A DNA stretch of 64,000 nt from Pseudomonas ceruminis (lineage in GTDB: Bacteria > Pseudomonadota > Gammaproteobacteria > Pseudomonadales > Pseudomonadaceae), in NCBI RefSeq assembly GCF_021602025.1, contig NZ_BQHW01000002.1:310001-374000 (forward strand), given 5' to 3'. Below, one piece after another: positions 43,236-50,887 of this stretch. The translations under genes were made by a program, and so were the position numbers. Position 1 is the first letter of the stretch, and each line of letters opens with the position of its first letter. Below the pieces are notes generated by a model. That model did no database searches. It saw only the letters and a list, made by a program, of their open reading frames with translations, and was not told where the DNA came from.

Positions 43236-44244
43236 GCACAGTCTCCAGGTCGATGACCAGCACCGTCACATCGTCCCGCCCGCGGCAGAAGTCGCGGTGC
43301 AACACGGCGGCAACGACTGCCGGGTGGCGGCGCGCAAGGCCAGGATAAGCTTGAAGGTTCCAACGGGACTGCAGGCCGTCGCTGAACATGATCAACAGAT
43401 TTCCCTTCACGTGAGCGTAGTCGAACACCTGGCCTTTGCGGTATTGGCCGCCAACGATGCCCGGATGCGAGGCCAGGCCTCGTGACCGATCGCCACCGAC
43501 CAGGGCCGCGCCGATATTGCCGATGCCGATGAACGCCAGGCGGTCGCCGGCGCCCTCGTACTGAGCGATGGCGGCGGCGCCGCCCCGGGTGCCGCCCATG
43601 GCGTGGTGCAGGGCGACCAGCAGGTGCTCGGGCGCACTGAAAGGGCTTTCGGCGAACGCCTGCGCCCCGGCTTTGGCGGCCCGCTCGGCTTCCACCCCAT
43701 GGCCCAGGCCATCGATCACCAGGGCACTGAGGCGCTGGTCGCCGAGGGTTACGTGCCAGGTGTCGCCACAGGCGGGGTCGTCGTGCAGCGAATGCTGGCT
43801 CACCCCGACCCGCACATCCCGAGCGCTGTCGCCATGTTTGTACAGGCGCGCCAGCACCACGGCGCCGCGTGCGTCGGCATGCACGTCGAACACCTGCGCC
43901 AAGCGGCTGACCGCCCCCAGGCCAATGCCCTGCGTGCCACCGGTGGAATAGCCGTCGACCAGGCAACTGTGCACATCGAAGCCTTGCGCACGATCCACCG
44001 CCAGCAACTCGATGCCCTGCTGGGCGCCATGGACGAGCGCCCGCAGGTGCAGTTCACCGTGCTCGGCATGCTTGAGCACATTGCTGGCCAGCTCAGTGGC
44101 AACAATGGCCGCCCGTCCGGCATCGGCAGCGTCGAAACCGTGCTGTTCGGCCAGTTTCTGTACCACCCGCCGGGCATGGCCCACCTGGCTGGAATCATCA
44201 ATGCGCAGGACCTGGGTCAGGCTAGCGACAAGGTTCATGTCCAT
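43228..44244 (-). CDS. SpoIIE-type (PP2C) phosphatase with N-terminal anti-sigma-like ATPase domain (RsbX-like)
   Basis: A 338-residue fusion. Residues about 20-130 are an HATPase_c/RsbW-RsbT-like domain (AIVATELASNVLKHAEHGEL with the N-box Asn; GTQGIGLGAVSRLAQVFDV). Residues about 145-335 are a SpoIIE/PP2C phosphatase (LVIDGLGHGVEAERAAKAG with metal Asp; FIGIGNIGAALV; IMFSDGL; CRGRDDVTVLVI). Bacillus RsbX is the phosphatase that resets the stressosome, but it is a lone phosphatase domain; the extra ATPase domain is a difference. It overlaps rsbT by 10 bases and the kinase gene by 8. It probably dephosphorylates RsbS/RsbR. Confidence 0.88.
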   Translation of the reverse strand: MDMNLVASLTQVLRIDDSSQVGHARRVVQKLAEQHGFDAADAGRAAIVATELASNVLKHAEHGELHLRALVHGAQQGIELLAVDRAQGFDVHSCLVDGYSTGGTQGIGLGAVSRLAQVFDVHADARGAVVLARLYKHGDSARDVRVGVSQHSLHDDPACGDTWHVTLGDQRLSALVIDGLGHGVEAERAAKAGAQAFAESPFSAPEHLLVALHHAMGGTRGGAAAIAQYEGAGDRLAFIGIGNIGAALVGGDRSRGLASHPGIVGGQYRKGQVFDYAHVKGNLLIMFSDGLQSRWNLQAYPGLARRHPAVVAAVLHRDFCRGRDDVTVLVIDLETVHG

Positions 44245-44639
44245 CGGGTGATCGTTACCCGGGTACCTTGCCCAGGAGCGGTGTCCAGTTCGAACTCATC
44301 GACCAGGCGCCTGGCACCCGTCAGCCCCAGGCCCAAACCACCGCCTGAGGTCCAGCCGTCGGTGAGGGCCAGCTTGACGTCGGCAATACCCGGCCCTTCG
44401 TCGCGAAACACCAGGCGCAGGCCAACCCGCCCGGTCTCTTCGAGGACCTGCCAGTCCATGTCGCCGCCCCCGCCATACACCACCGTGTTGCGCGCCAGTT
44501 CGCTCACGGCCGTCACCAGTTTGGTCAGGTCGACCAAGCGCATGCCGCACTCGGTGGCAAGTTTGCGGGTCAACTGGCGAGCCAGTACCACGTCCTGTTC
44601 GATACGCACCGGTTGGCTGCCGCTCTGGCGAATGCTCAT
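44235..44639 (-). CDS. rsbT: Stressosome switch kinase RsbT
   Basis: A 134-residue protein-serine/threonine kinase of the GHKL fold. VTAVSELARNTVVYGGGG carries the N-box Asn and FRDEGPGIADVKLALTDGW the ATP-lid region; SGGGLGLGLTGARRLVDEFEL is the G2 box. This sequence order is that of Bacillus RsbT, which phosphorylates the STAS proteins RsbS and RsbR on stress and then leaves the complex to act on a downstream partner. Its gene overlaps rsbS by 4 bases and the phosphatase gene by 10. The target in this organism is probably the phosphatase or kinase encoded next. Confidence 0.9.
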   Translation of the reverse strand: MSIRQSGSQPVRIEQDVVLARQLTRKLATECGMRLVDLTKLVTAVSELARNTVVYGGGGDMDWQVLEETGRVGLRLVFRDEGPGIADVKLALTDGWTSGGGLGLGLTGARRLVDEFELDTAPGQGTRVTITRWT

Positions 44640-44998
44640 GTGCGCCCTACCCGCTGACGCAGCAGGTTCATGCCGCGATCGACGTTCAATGCGGTACTGA
44701 CCCCAGGCAGGGTCAGGCCGAGCTCGACCAAGGTGATCGCCACCGCCGGCTGCATGCCAACCAGTACCGTTTCGGCGTCCATGATCCGCGACAAGCCCGA
44801 GATACTGGCAATCATGCGGCCGATGAACGAATCGACCATGTCCAGCGCCGAGATATCGATCAGCACGCCACGGGCGGAGGTCTGGTCGATACGGTCGGTC
44901 AGGTCGTCCTGCAGGCGCAGGGCCAACTGGTCATGCATGTCCACCTGGATAGTCACCAGCAGGAACTCGCCCATTTGCAGGATGGGAATACGCTCCAT
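44636..44998 (-). CDS. rsbS: Stressosome scaffold STAS protein RsbS
   Basis: A 120-residue single STAS-domain protein. The phospho-acceptor Ser is residue 57 in LDMVDSFIGRMIA, the position phosphorylated by RsbT in Bacillus RsbS. LVGMQPAVAITLVELGL follows as in other STAS switch proteins. It would form the core of the stressosome with RsbR and hold RsbT until phosphorylated. It starts 3 bases after the rsbR stop and overlaps rsbT by 4 bases. Confidence 0.9.
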   Translation of the reverse strand: MERIPILQMGEFLLVTIQVDMHDQLALRLQDDLTDRIDQTSARGVLIDISALDMVDSFIGRMIASISGLSRIMDAETVLVGMQPAVAITLVELGLTLPGVSTALNVDRGMNLLRQRVGRT

Positions 44999-45001
44999 GC
45001 T

Positions 45002-45853
45002 TCACACCCGCTCGCCAAGGGCAGTGCCCAGGCGCGACAGCGCCAGCTTCAGGGCATCGGCCAGGTTGGACTTGGTTGTCAATGTGCCCAGGTCCAGGCC
45101 TAGGTGCACGATGGTCTGCGCGATCTGCGGGCGCACGCCACTGATGATGCAGTCGGCGCCCATCAGGCGGATGGCGGTGACTGTCTTGAGCAGGTGTTGG
45201 GCCACCAGGGTGTCGACCGTAGGCACACCCGTGATGTCGATGATGGCGATTTCCGACCCGGTGTCGACGATGCGCTGCAACAGCGACTCCATCACCGTCT
45301 GGCTGCGCTGGGAGTCGAGGGTGCCGATCAGGGGCAACGCCAGCACCCCCTCCCACAGCTTGACCACCGGCGTGGACAGCTCCAGCAGCTCTTCCTGCTG
45401 ACGCTTGATCACCGCCTCGCGGTTTTTCTGGTAGGTGCGGATGGTATGCAGGCCGAAGGCATCGAACAGTGAAGAAATTTCCCAGAGCTGCTCGGCAAGC
45501 AGCGCCGGTTGTTCACGGTAATGAGCCTGCAACAGCGTGAACAACGGGCCTTTAAGGGCAAAGATGAAATAGGCGGTCTGGTGCGACTCCTGGCCGATTT
45601 GGGCGCGGCTGGCAGAGAGCTTTTCCAGGAAGCGACGGGTCTGCTCCCAGCCTTCGGTGGCAATGTCGCCGCCACTTTCACTGCGCAGGCCATCAACCAC
45701 CAATTGCAGAAACTCCCGTGTTTCCTGGCGCAGCTCCTGTTCCCGGATGTTGCGTGTCGCGCCATTGGCTTCAAGTGCAGCAAGCCAGTCTCCCAGCAAC
45801 TGGACCTGATTGCCGACAATCGCTTCCAACGTGCTGTTCTGCAGTGCTGCCAT
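45002..45853 (-). CDS. rsbR: Stressosome sensor STAS protein RsbR
   Basis: A 283-residue protein. An N-terminal helical sensor region (about residues 1-160), the variable globin-like turret of RsbR proteins, is followed by a C-terminal STAS domain (about 165-280). IDITGVPTVDTLVAQHLL near residue 206 and ISGVRPQIAQTIVHLGLDLG near 235 contain the Thr positions phosphorylated by RsbT in Bacillus RsbR. No haem or flavin motif is evident, so the signal is unknown. ATG 45853 is chosen because AGGAG lies 10 bases upstream and the protein starts AALQNSTLEAIV; the frame stays open far upstream without a start signal. First gene of a six-gene operon. Confidence 0.9.
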   Translation of the reverse strand: MAALQNSTLEAIVGNQVQLLGDWLAALEANGATRNIREQELRQETREFLQLVVDGLRSESGGDIATEGWEQTRRFLEKLSASRAQIGQESHQTAYFIFALKGPLFTLLQAHYREQPALLAEQLWEISSLFDAFGLHTIRTYQKNREAVIKRQQEELLELSTPVVKLWEGVLALPLIGTLDSQRSQTVMESLLQRIVDTGSEIAIIDITGVPTVDTLVAQHLLKTVTAIRLMGADCIISGVRPQIAQTIVHLGLDLGTLTTKSNLADALKLALSRLGTALGERV

Positions 45854-45880
45854 GTGACATTCGCTCCTGAAAATACGTGG

Positions 45881-45904
45881 CCGGTACCCCAATGAATGTA
45901 CCGG
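45881..45904. promoter_or_regulatory. Inverted repeat in the rsbR leader
   Basis: CCGGTAC (45881-45887) and GTACCGG (45898-45904) are perfect arms with a 10-base spacer. The pair lies 28-51 bases upstream of the rsbR start. It could be an operator for a dimeric repressor or a leader hairpin. Confidence 0.45.
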
Positions 45905-46077
45905 CTCGCAAAACTGACAGCTGCCGGTGTGAATAGTTGTGACCGTTGGCAAATAATTGCATTGCGCCATATCACGTCCCGCTAACTCTAGGCCACGCGA
46001 GCGCCGGGTGTGGGCAACCTGGTGAATATTTTCCCCACGCCCGCAGCCGTGATTGAGCCCACTTGGCCAGTTGCAAT

Positions 46078-46105
46078 GAACTTTGGCCCGTCTGCCGGCT
46101 TCCCC
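46078..46105 (+). promoter_or_regulatory. AlgU-like promoter motif of the alcohol dehydrogenase gene
   Basis: GAACTTTG (46078-46085), 11 bases, then GGCTTCCC (46097-46104). Both blocks and the spacing equal those at 26915-26941. The layout fits the AlgU/sigmaE class (GAACTT, 17 bases, TC). It lies about 43 bases before ATG 46148. The rest of the 294-base divergent gap shows only the rsbR leader repeat. Confidence 0.45.
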
Positions 46106-46147
46106 TGCATAGACCACCAAAAAACCCAGCCTGCAGGAGTTGGTCCC

Positions 46148-47350
46148 ATGCGCGCATTGACTTACCACGGAGCAAACGACGTCAGGGTAGATACCGTCGC
46201 CGATCCCCGCATCGAACAAGCGGATGACATCATCCTCAAGGTAACTGCCACCGCCATTTGCGGTTCGGACCTGCATTTGTACCGGGGCAAGATCCCGCAA
46301 ACGGAAGCGGGCGATATCTTCGGTCATGAATTCATGGGCATCGTGGAAGAAACCGGCAGCGCGGTCACCGACCTGCAGGTCGGTGACCGGGTCGTGATCC
46401 CCTTCGTGATTGCCTGCGGCAGCTGTTTCTTCTGCCAGCACGCGCTGTTCGCTGCCTGCGAAACCACCAACACCGGGCGCGGCTCGATCATCAACAAGAA
46501 AGGAATCCCGCCTGGCGCCGCGTTGTTCGGCTACAGCCATCTGTACGGCGGCATCCCCGGTGGCCAGGCCGATTATGTGAGGGTACCCAAAGCCAACGTC
46601 GGCCCCTTCAAGGTGCCGACCACCCTGGCTGACGACAAGGTGCTGTTTCTGTCCGACATCCTGCCCACCGCCTGGCAAGCCGTGATCAATGCCGAGGTTG
46701 GCCAAGGCTCGTCGGTGGCCATCTATGGCGCAGGGCCCGTGGGCCTACTCAGTGCCGCCTGTGCACGGATGCTTGGCGCCCAGACCGTTTTCATGGTCGA
46801 CGACAACGACTACCGCCTGGCCTACGCACGCGACGCCTACGGCGTTATCCCTATCAATTTCGAGCGCGATGACGACCCTGCCGACAGCATCATTCGCCAG
46901 ACACCCGGCATGCGTGGGGTGGACGCGGTAATCGACGCCGTCGGCTTCGAAGCCAAAGGCAGCGCCGCCGAAACGGTCATGACCGCGCTGAAAATCGAAG
47001 GCAGCAGTGGCAAGGCCTTGCGCCAGAGCATTGCCGCAGTACGCCGCGGGGGCGTGGTTAGCGTGCCTGGGGTGTATGCCGGTTTCATTCATGGGTTCAT
47101 GTTCGGTGATGCCTTCGACAAGGGCCTGACCTTCAAGATGGGCCAGACCCATGTCCAGAAGTACCTGCCCGAACTGCTGGAGCATATCGAGGCAGGCCGC
47201 CTTCAGCCCGAACTGATCGTTACCCATCGCCTGGCACTGGAAGAGGCCGCCCTGGGCTACAAGCTGTTCGATCAAAAAGAGGACAACTGCCGCAAGGTCA
47301 TTCTTGTGCCAGGCGCTGCCCCCGGCACCCTGGGCACGGACCACGTGTGA
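46148..47350 (+). CDS. Zinc-dependent alcohol dehydrogenase (formaldehyde-dehydrogenase-like)
   Basis: A 400-residue medium-chain dehydrogenase. Catalytic zinc ligands: Cys38 in [12 protein letters not shown] and the His of GHEFMG near residue 60. Structural zinc cysteines lie in [16 protein letters not shown] near residues 90-105. The NAD-binding motif [20 protein letters not shown] is near residue 195. The long form with a CETTNTGRG segment resembles glutathione-independent formaldehyde dehydrogenase-like enzymes; alcohol or aldehyde detoxification under stress is likely. AGGAG about 9 bases before ATG 46148 sets the start. Two SDR genes follow in the same direction. Confidence 0.88.
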   Translation: MRALTYHGANDVRVDTVADPRIEQADDIILKVTATAICGSDLHLYRGKIPQTEAGDIFGHEFMGIVEETGSAVTDLQVGDRVVIPFVIACGSCFFCQHALFAACETTNTGRGSIINKKGIPPGAALFGYSHLYGGIPGGQADYVRVPKANVGPFKVPTTLADDKVLFLSDILPTAWQAVINAEVGQGSSVAIYGAGPVGLLSAACARMLGAQTVFMVDDNDYRLAYARDAYGVIPINFERDDDPADSIIRQTPGMRGVDAVIDAVGFEAKGSAAETVMTALKIEGSSGKALRQSIAAVRRGGVVSVPGVYAGFIHGFMFGDAFDKGLTFKMGQTHVQKYLPELLEHIEAGRLQPELIVTHRLALEEAALGYKLFDQKEDNCRKVILVPGAAPGTLGTDHV

Positions 47351-47421
47351 AGCCCGGCAGACAGGCCATGGCCCATGGCAAAGGCCAGGGCCAAAGACAT
47401 CAGCACACAGAGGCTTGAACC

Positions 47422-48756
47422 ATGATCGATCAAGCAACAGGCATGAAACCCGGCGAGCGTTACCGCGTGGAAAACGTCGAGCGGGCCCATCAGTTCCCAG
47501 GATTCTTCCTGGACGGCAAGTATTTCCTTGGCCCGGAGCTGTTGACCGCCGTGGGCTGGCTGGAAGGCACCCGGTTCATCTATGACAGCCTCGATGCCGA
47601 GGGCGAACCGGTGTTTGCCGACCGGCTGGCCGGTACCATCGAGGGGCTGACCCTGACCCTGGTGGATGGCACGGTGCTTGAGCTCGCCCGCCTGGAGGCC
47701 AGCGCTGCGCTGCCCCCCTTGGACACACTCCCCACGCACAGCGAAGAGGGCCCGCTCCCCGTCGTCGGCCCGGCAACGCCCATCAAAGGCCCATTACGCG
47801 GCAAAGTGGTGGTGATCACCGGCGCTTCCAGTGGCATAGGCCGCGCCGCAGCCCATGCCTTTGCCTGCAAAGGTGCACGCCTGGTGCTGGCTTCACGGGA
47901 TGAAGAGGCGTTGTTCGAGGTGCTGGATGAGTGCACCGACTGCGGTACAGACGCTGTCGCCGTTAAAACCGATGTCTCCAGTAGCGATCAGGTCGAAGCG
48001 TTGGCAGCGCGTGCGGCAGCGTTCGGCCACGGCCGTATTGATATCTGGATCAACAACGCAGGCGTAGGCGCGGTGGGCGCGTTCGAGGAAACGCCCCTGC
48101 AGGCGCATGAGCAGGTTATCCAGACGGACTTGGTCGGTTACCTGCGCGGCGCTTACGTCGCCATGCCCTACTTCAAGGCACAAGGCAGCGGCGTGCTGAT
48201 CAACACCCTGTCCCTGGGCAGTTGGGTGGCGCAACCCTATGCAGCGGCCTACTCGGCGAGCAAGTTCGGCTTGCGCGGCCTTACCGAGGCTCTCAGGGGG
48301 GAGCTGACCGAATTCCCCGACATCCACGTCTGCGACATCTACCCCGCCGTGATGGACACGCCTGGGTTCAGGGATGGCGGTAACTACACTGGCCATGCCC
48401 TGACGCCGCCGGGGCCGATCTACGACCCAGAGCGGGTCGCCAAAGCGATGGTGGCCTGCGCGATTTCACCCCGTGCTCATACCACCGTGGGCGCCACCGC
48501 ACGCATTGCCCATCTGGCCAGTTACCTCATTCCTGGGCTGCCTCACCTGTCGGGCTGGCTGACCCGCCTGGGCCTGCGCCGAAGCCCCAGCGCCGCGATC
48601 TCCTCCGGCAACCTGTTCGAACCGCCCAGCGGTCGGCGCAGCGTGACCGGGGATTGGCAGCCCCCCAAAGACAGGACGCCGCTCCTGGTGGGCGCCGCCC
48701 TGGTAGGCATCCTTGCAGGCTTCGCCTTCGCCAGCACGCGACGCAGGCGCAATTAG
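47422..48756 (+). CDS. SDR oxidoreductase with unknown N-terminal domain and C-terminal membrane tail
   Basis: A 444-residue protein, about 180 longer than a classic short-chain dehydrogenase. Residues 1-125 form an unidentified domain (GERYRVENVERAHQFPGFFL; DGKYFLGPELLTAVGWLEG). The SDR core follows: ITGASSGIGRAAAHAF near 133-148, INNAGVGAVGAFEE, and the catalytic AAAYSASKFGLRGL (Tyr near 277, Lys near 281). The end has a single hydrophobic helix (LLVGAALVGILAGFAFAS) and a basic RRRRN tail, so the enzyme is probably anchored to the inner membrane. GAGG about 8 bases before the ATG. It lies 71 bases after the alcohol dehydrogenase gene. Substrate unknown. Confidence 0.85.
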   Translation: MIDQATGMKPGERYRVENVERAHQFPGFFLDGKYFLGPELLTAVGWLEGTRFIYDSLDAEGEPVFADRLAGTIEGLTLTLVDGTVLELARLEASAALPPLDTLPTHSEEGPLPVVGPATPIKGPLRGKVVVITGASSGIGRAAAHAFACKGARLVLASRDEEALFEVLDECTDCGTDAVAVKTDVSSSDQVEALAARAAAFGHGRIDIWINNAGVGAVGAFEETPLQAHEQVIQTDLVGYLRGAYVAMPYFKAQGSGVLINTLSLGSWVAQPYAAAYSASKFGLRGLTEALRGELTEFPDIHVCDIYPAVMDTPGFRDGGNYTGHALTPPGPIYDPERVAKAMVACAISPRAHTTVGATARIAHLASYLIPGLPHLSGWLTRLGLRRSPSAAISSGNLFEPPSGRRSVTGDWQPPKDRTPLLVGAALVGILAGFAFASTRRRRN

Positions 48757-48806
48757 ACCTTGCACCCGAACAGCCATGACCTTCCCCACTGCAGGAGCAT
48801 TCAACC

Positions 48807-49664
48807 ATGCGTGACTACCCTACCCCGCCATTCCCCACTCAGCCGCAAAGCGTTCCAGGTTCGCAACGCAAGATGGAGCCGTACCCGGATTGCGGTGAGC
48901 AAAGCTACACCGGCCACGGTCGCCTTGAAGGCAAGATCGCCTTGATCACCGGCGCCGACAGCGGCATCGGGCGGGCTGTGGCCATCGCCTATGCACGCGA
49001 AGGTGCAGACGTTGCCATTGCCTACCTGGATGAGCACGACGACGCCCAGGAAACCGCACGCTGGGTCGAGGCCGCTGGCCGCCAGTGCCTGTTGCTGCCC
49101 GGTGACCTGGCGCACAAGCAGCACTGCTACGACATCGTCGACAAGACGGTGGCGCAGTTCGGGCGCATCGACATCCTGGTCAACAACGCGGCGTTTCAGA
49201 TGTCCCACGAGACATTTGATGAAATCGACGATGACGAGTGGGTAATGACCTTCAATGTCAACATCACCGCCATGTTCCGCATCTGCCAGCGGGCGCTGCC
49301 TTCGATGCCCAAAGGCAGTTCGATCATCAACACCAGTTCGGTCAACTCCGACGACCCATCGCCCAAGCTGTTGGCCTATGCGACGACCAAAGGCGCCATT
49401 GCCAATTTCACGGCCGGCCTGGCCCAATTGCTGGGCAAAACCGGCATACGGGTCAACAGCGTGGCACCCGGCCCCATCTGGACACCGTTGATCCCGGCCA
49501 CCATGCCCGATGAAGCGGTGAAGCACTTCGGTTCCAACTACCCGCTCGGGCGACCGGGGCAACCGGTCGAGGTCGCGCCGATCTACGTCTTGCTCGGCTC
49601 CGATGAAGCCAGTTACATCTCCGGTTCGCGCTATGCCGTTACCGGTGGCAAGCCCATCCTTTGA
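48807..49664 (+). CDS. SDR family oxidoreductase (YghA/YhxC-like)
   Basis: A 285-residue cytosolic short-chain dehydrogenase of the longer form with an N-terminal extension (residues 1-40, YPTPPFPTQPQSVPGSQ). Motifs: LITGADSGIGRAVAIAYA near residue 45, LVNNAAFQMSH, INTSSVNS, and the catalytic YATTKGAIANF (Tyr near 190, Lys near 194). The extended form is common among stress-induced dehydrogenases in bacteria (YghA, general stress protein 39). A good GCAGGAG precedes the ATG by about 9 bases. It probably belongs to the same transcript as the two dehydrogenases upstream. Confidence 0.9.
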   Translation: MRDYPTPPFPTQPQSVPGSQRKMEPYPDCGEQSYTGHGRLEGKIALITGADSGIGRAVAIAYAREGADVAIAYLDEHDDAQETARWVEAAGRQCLLLPGDLAHKQHCYDIVDKTVAQFGRIDILVNNAAFQMSHETFDEIDDDEWVMTFNVNITAMFRICQRALPSMPKGSSIINTSSVNSDDPSPKLLAYATTKGAIANFTAGLAQLLGKTGIRVNSVAPGPIWTPLIPATMPDEAVKHFGSNYPLGRPGQPVEVAPIYVLLGSDEASYISGSRYAVTGGKPIL

Positions 49665-49673
49665 ACTGCCACC

Positions 49674-49707
49674 CCACCCGAGGCCAGCCCCGGCTGGCTT
49701 TGGGTGG
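49674..49707 (+). terminator. Hairpin after the dehydrogenase cluster
   Basis: CCACCC and GCCAGCC pair with GGCTGGC and GGGTGG, with a small internal loop, starting 10 bases past the SDR stop. No T tract follows. Confidence 0.5.
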
Positions 49708-49782
49708 CTAAGCAGGTGAATGTAAAAAAGATGTCCGGCCTTCGCTGTGGTCTGACCTTTCAGGTCCATAGGGAGGCACACC

Positions 49783-50199
49783 GTGAAATTCGCAAAATTC
49801 TGCCAATGGCTGGCCAATCAGGCCGGCAAACCCAGCACGTTCCTCGTCGCAGTGGTGCTGATCGGTTTGTGGGCGATATCCGGGCCATGGTTTCACTACA
49901 ACGACACCTGGCAGCTGATCATCAACACCACGACGACGATCATTACGTTCCTGATGGTTTTTCTGATTCAGAACACGCAGAACCGGGACAACGACATCAT
50001 TCATGTAAAACTCGATGAGCTGATCCGTGCGACCCAATCCGCAGAGCAGTCCGTGCTTGACCTAGAAGCGTTGGACAACCGCCAGATACGTGAACTCAGG
50101 AAGGAATACCGGGCCATGGGTAGCCAGTGCGAGCGTCAAGCCGATTGCCCGCCCGCGCCGGCGAGCGACCCCGCACAGGGCCAAAACCTGCAGCGCTAG
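49783..50199 (+). CDS. Low-affinity iron permease-like membrane protein
   Basis: A 138-residue protein with two membrane helices (about residues 19-36, STFLVAVVLIGLWAISGPWF, and 42-62, TTTTIITFLMVFLIQNTQNR). A cytoplasmic helix with HVKLDELIRATQSAEQS follows. The NTTTTIITFLMVFLIQNTQNRDN segment is the signature of the low-affinity iron permease family. Transport activity in bacteria is not well proven. GTG 49783 is used, with GGGAGG 6-7 bases upstream. The tail is proline-rich and probably disordered. Confidence 0.85.
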   Translation: MKFAKFCQWLANQAGKPSTFLVAVVLIGLWAISGPWFHYNDTWQLIINTTTTIITFLMVFLIQNTQNRDNDIIHVKLDELIRATQSAEQSVLDLEALDNRQIRELRKEYRAMGSQCERQADCPPAPASDPAQGQNLQR

Positions 50200-50268
50200 C
50201 GGCGGGCTTGATACCCTAGGTGCAGCGGGTAGCCTGAGCAGGCCCGCACATCGAACCAAGGAGCGAAG

Positions 50269-50760
50269 ATGCTGTACGTTGTAATGCTGGGCGGTCGGCA
50301 CCCCAGGGCGAATATCGAAGTGCACGATGTCGTGTTCGTCGAGGCCCCTTCGCTGGAGCAGGCTTACCCGCAACTGCGCGAAGCCTGGTTCGGCAGCCGC
50401 GCCGGGTTGCATATCGATTCCTGGCTGGCTGTAGACGGCGTCGACCACTACCGCGTCGAACTCAGCCACCTGGCCCCAGGCCCCACTGCCCAACGCCTGT
50501 TTTTCATCAACCTGGGGGGTTACGAGCCACAGCGCTTCGGCGAAGCGCACCATTACCGCCTGGTGGTCGCCAAGGACAAAGCCGAGGCCAAGCGCCTGGG
50601 CAAGCAGCACCTGTTGGCCGATTGGCTCAAGCCCCACACCGACGCGGTACTGGATATCGACGACTGCCTGCCGGTCGACCTGATCGCGGGCCGCTACGTG
50701 CACCTGGTCGAGGGCAGCCACCGCGGTATCCGGCAATACAGCGACTACATCCTGCTGTAA
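50269..50760 (+). CDS. DUF1543 domain protein
   Basis: A 163-residue cytosolic protein with two copies of a DUF1543-type fold: MLYVVMLGGRHPRANIEVHD at the start, and RLFFINLGGYEPQRFGEAHH at about residue 75 as the second half. The similar LGG-hydrophobic-H arrangement suggests an internal duplication. The function of the family is unknown. AAGGAG 6 bases before ATG 50269 is a strong ribosome site. It is followed after 127 bases by the giant glucan synthase gene in the same direction. Confidence 0.82.
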   Translation: MLYVVMLGGRHPRANIEVHDVVFVEAPSLEQAYPQLREAWFGSRAGLHIDSWLAVDGVDHYRVELSHLAPGPTAQRLFFINLGGYEPQRFGEAHHYRLVVAKDKAEAKRLGKQHLLADWLKPHTDAVLDIDDCLPVDLIAGRYVHLVEGSHRGIRQYSDYILL

Positions 50761-50887
50761 GCGGCTGAGGCTGACCTGAAAGGCGCGGTAGCGAATCACG
50801 CCTTTGTTCGCTAGCGCACAGACCCATCCTGGGCCAGCCGCCCAGACTGAGGGTCTGACCGGCCAGCTCACGGTACCCCAGCACACC

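Noticed and set aside
45854-46705. Open extension of the rsbR frame upstream of ATG 45853
   Set aside because: It runs antisense through the alcohol dehydrogenase gene and lacks a start signal. The ribosome site at 45853 and the family N-terminus settle the shorter form.
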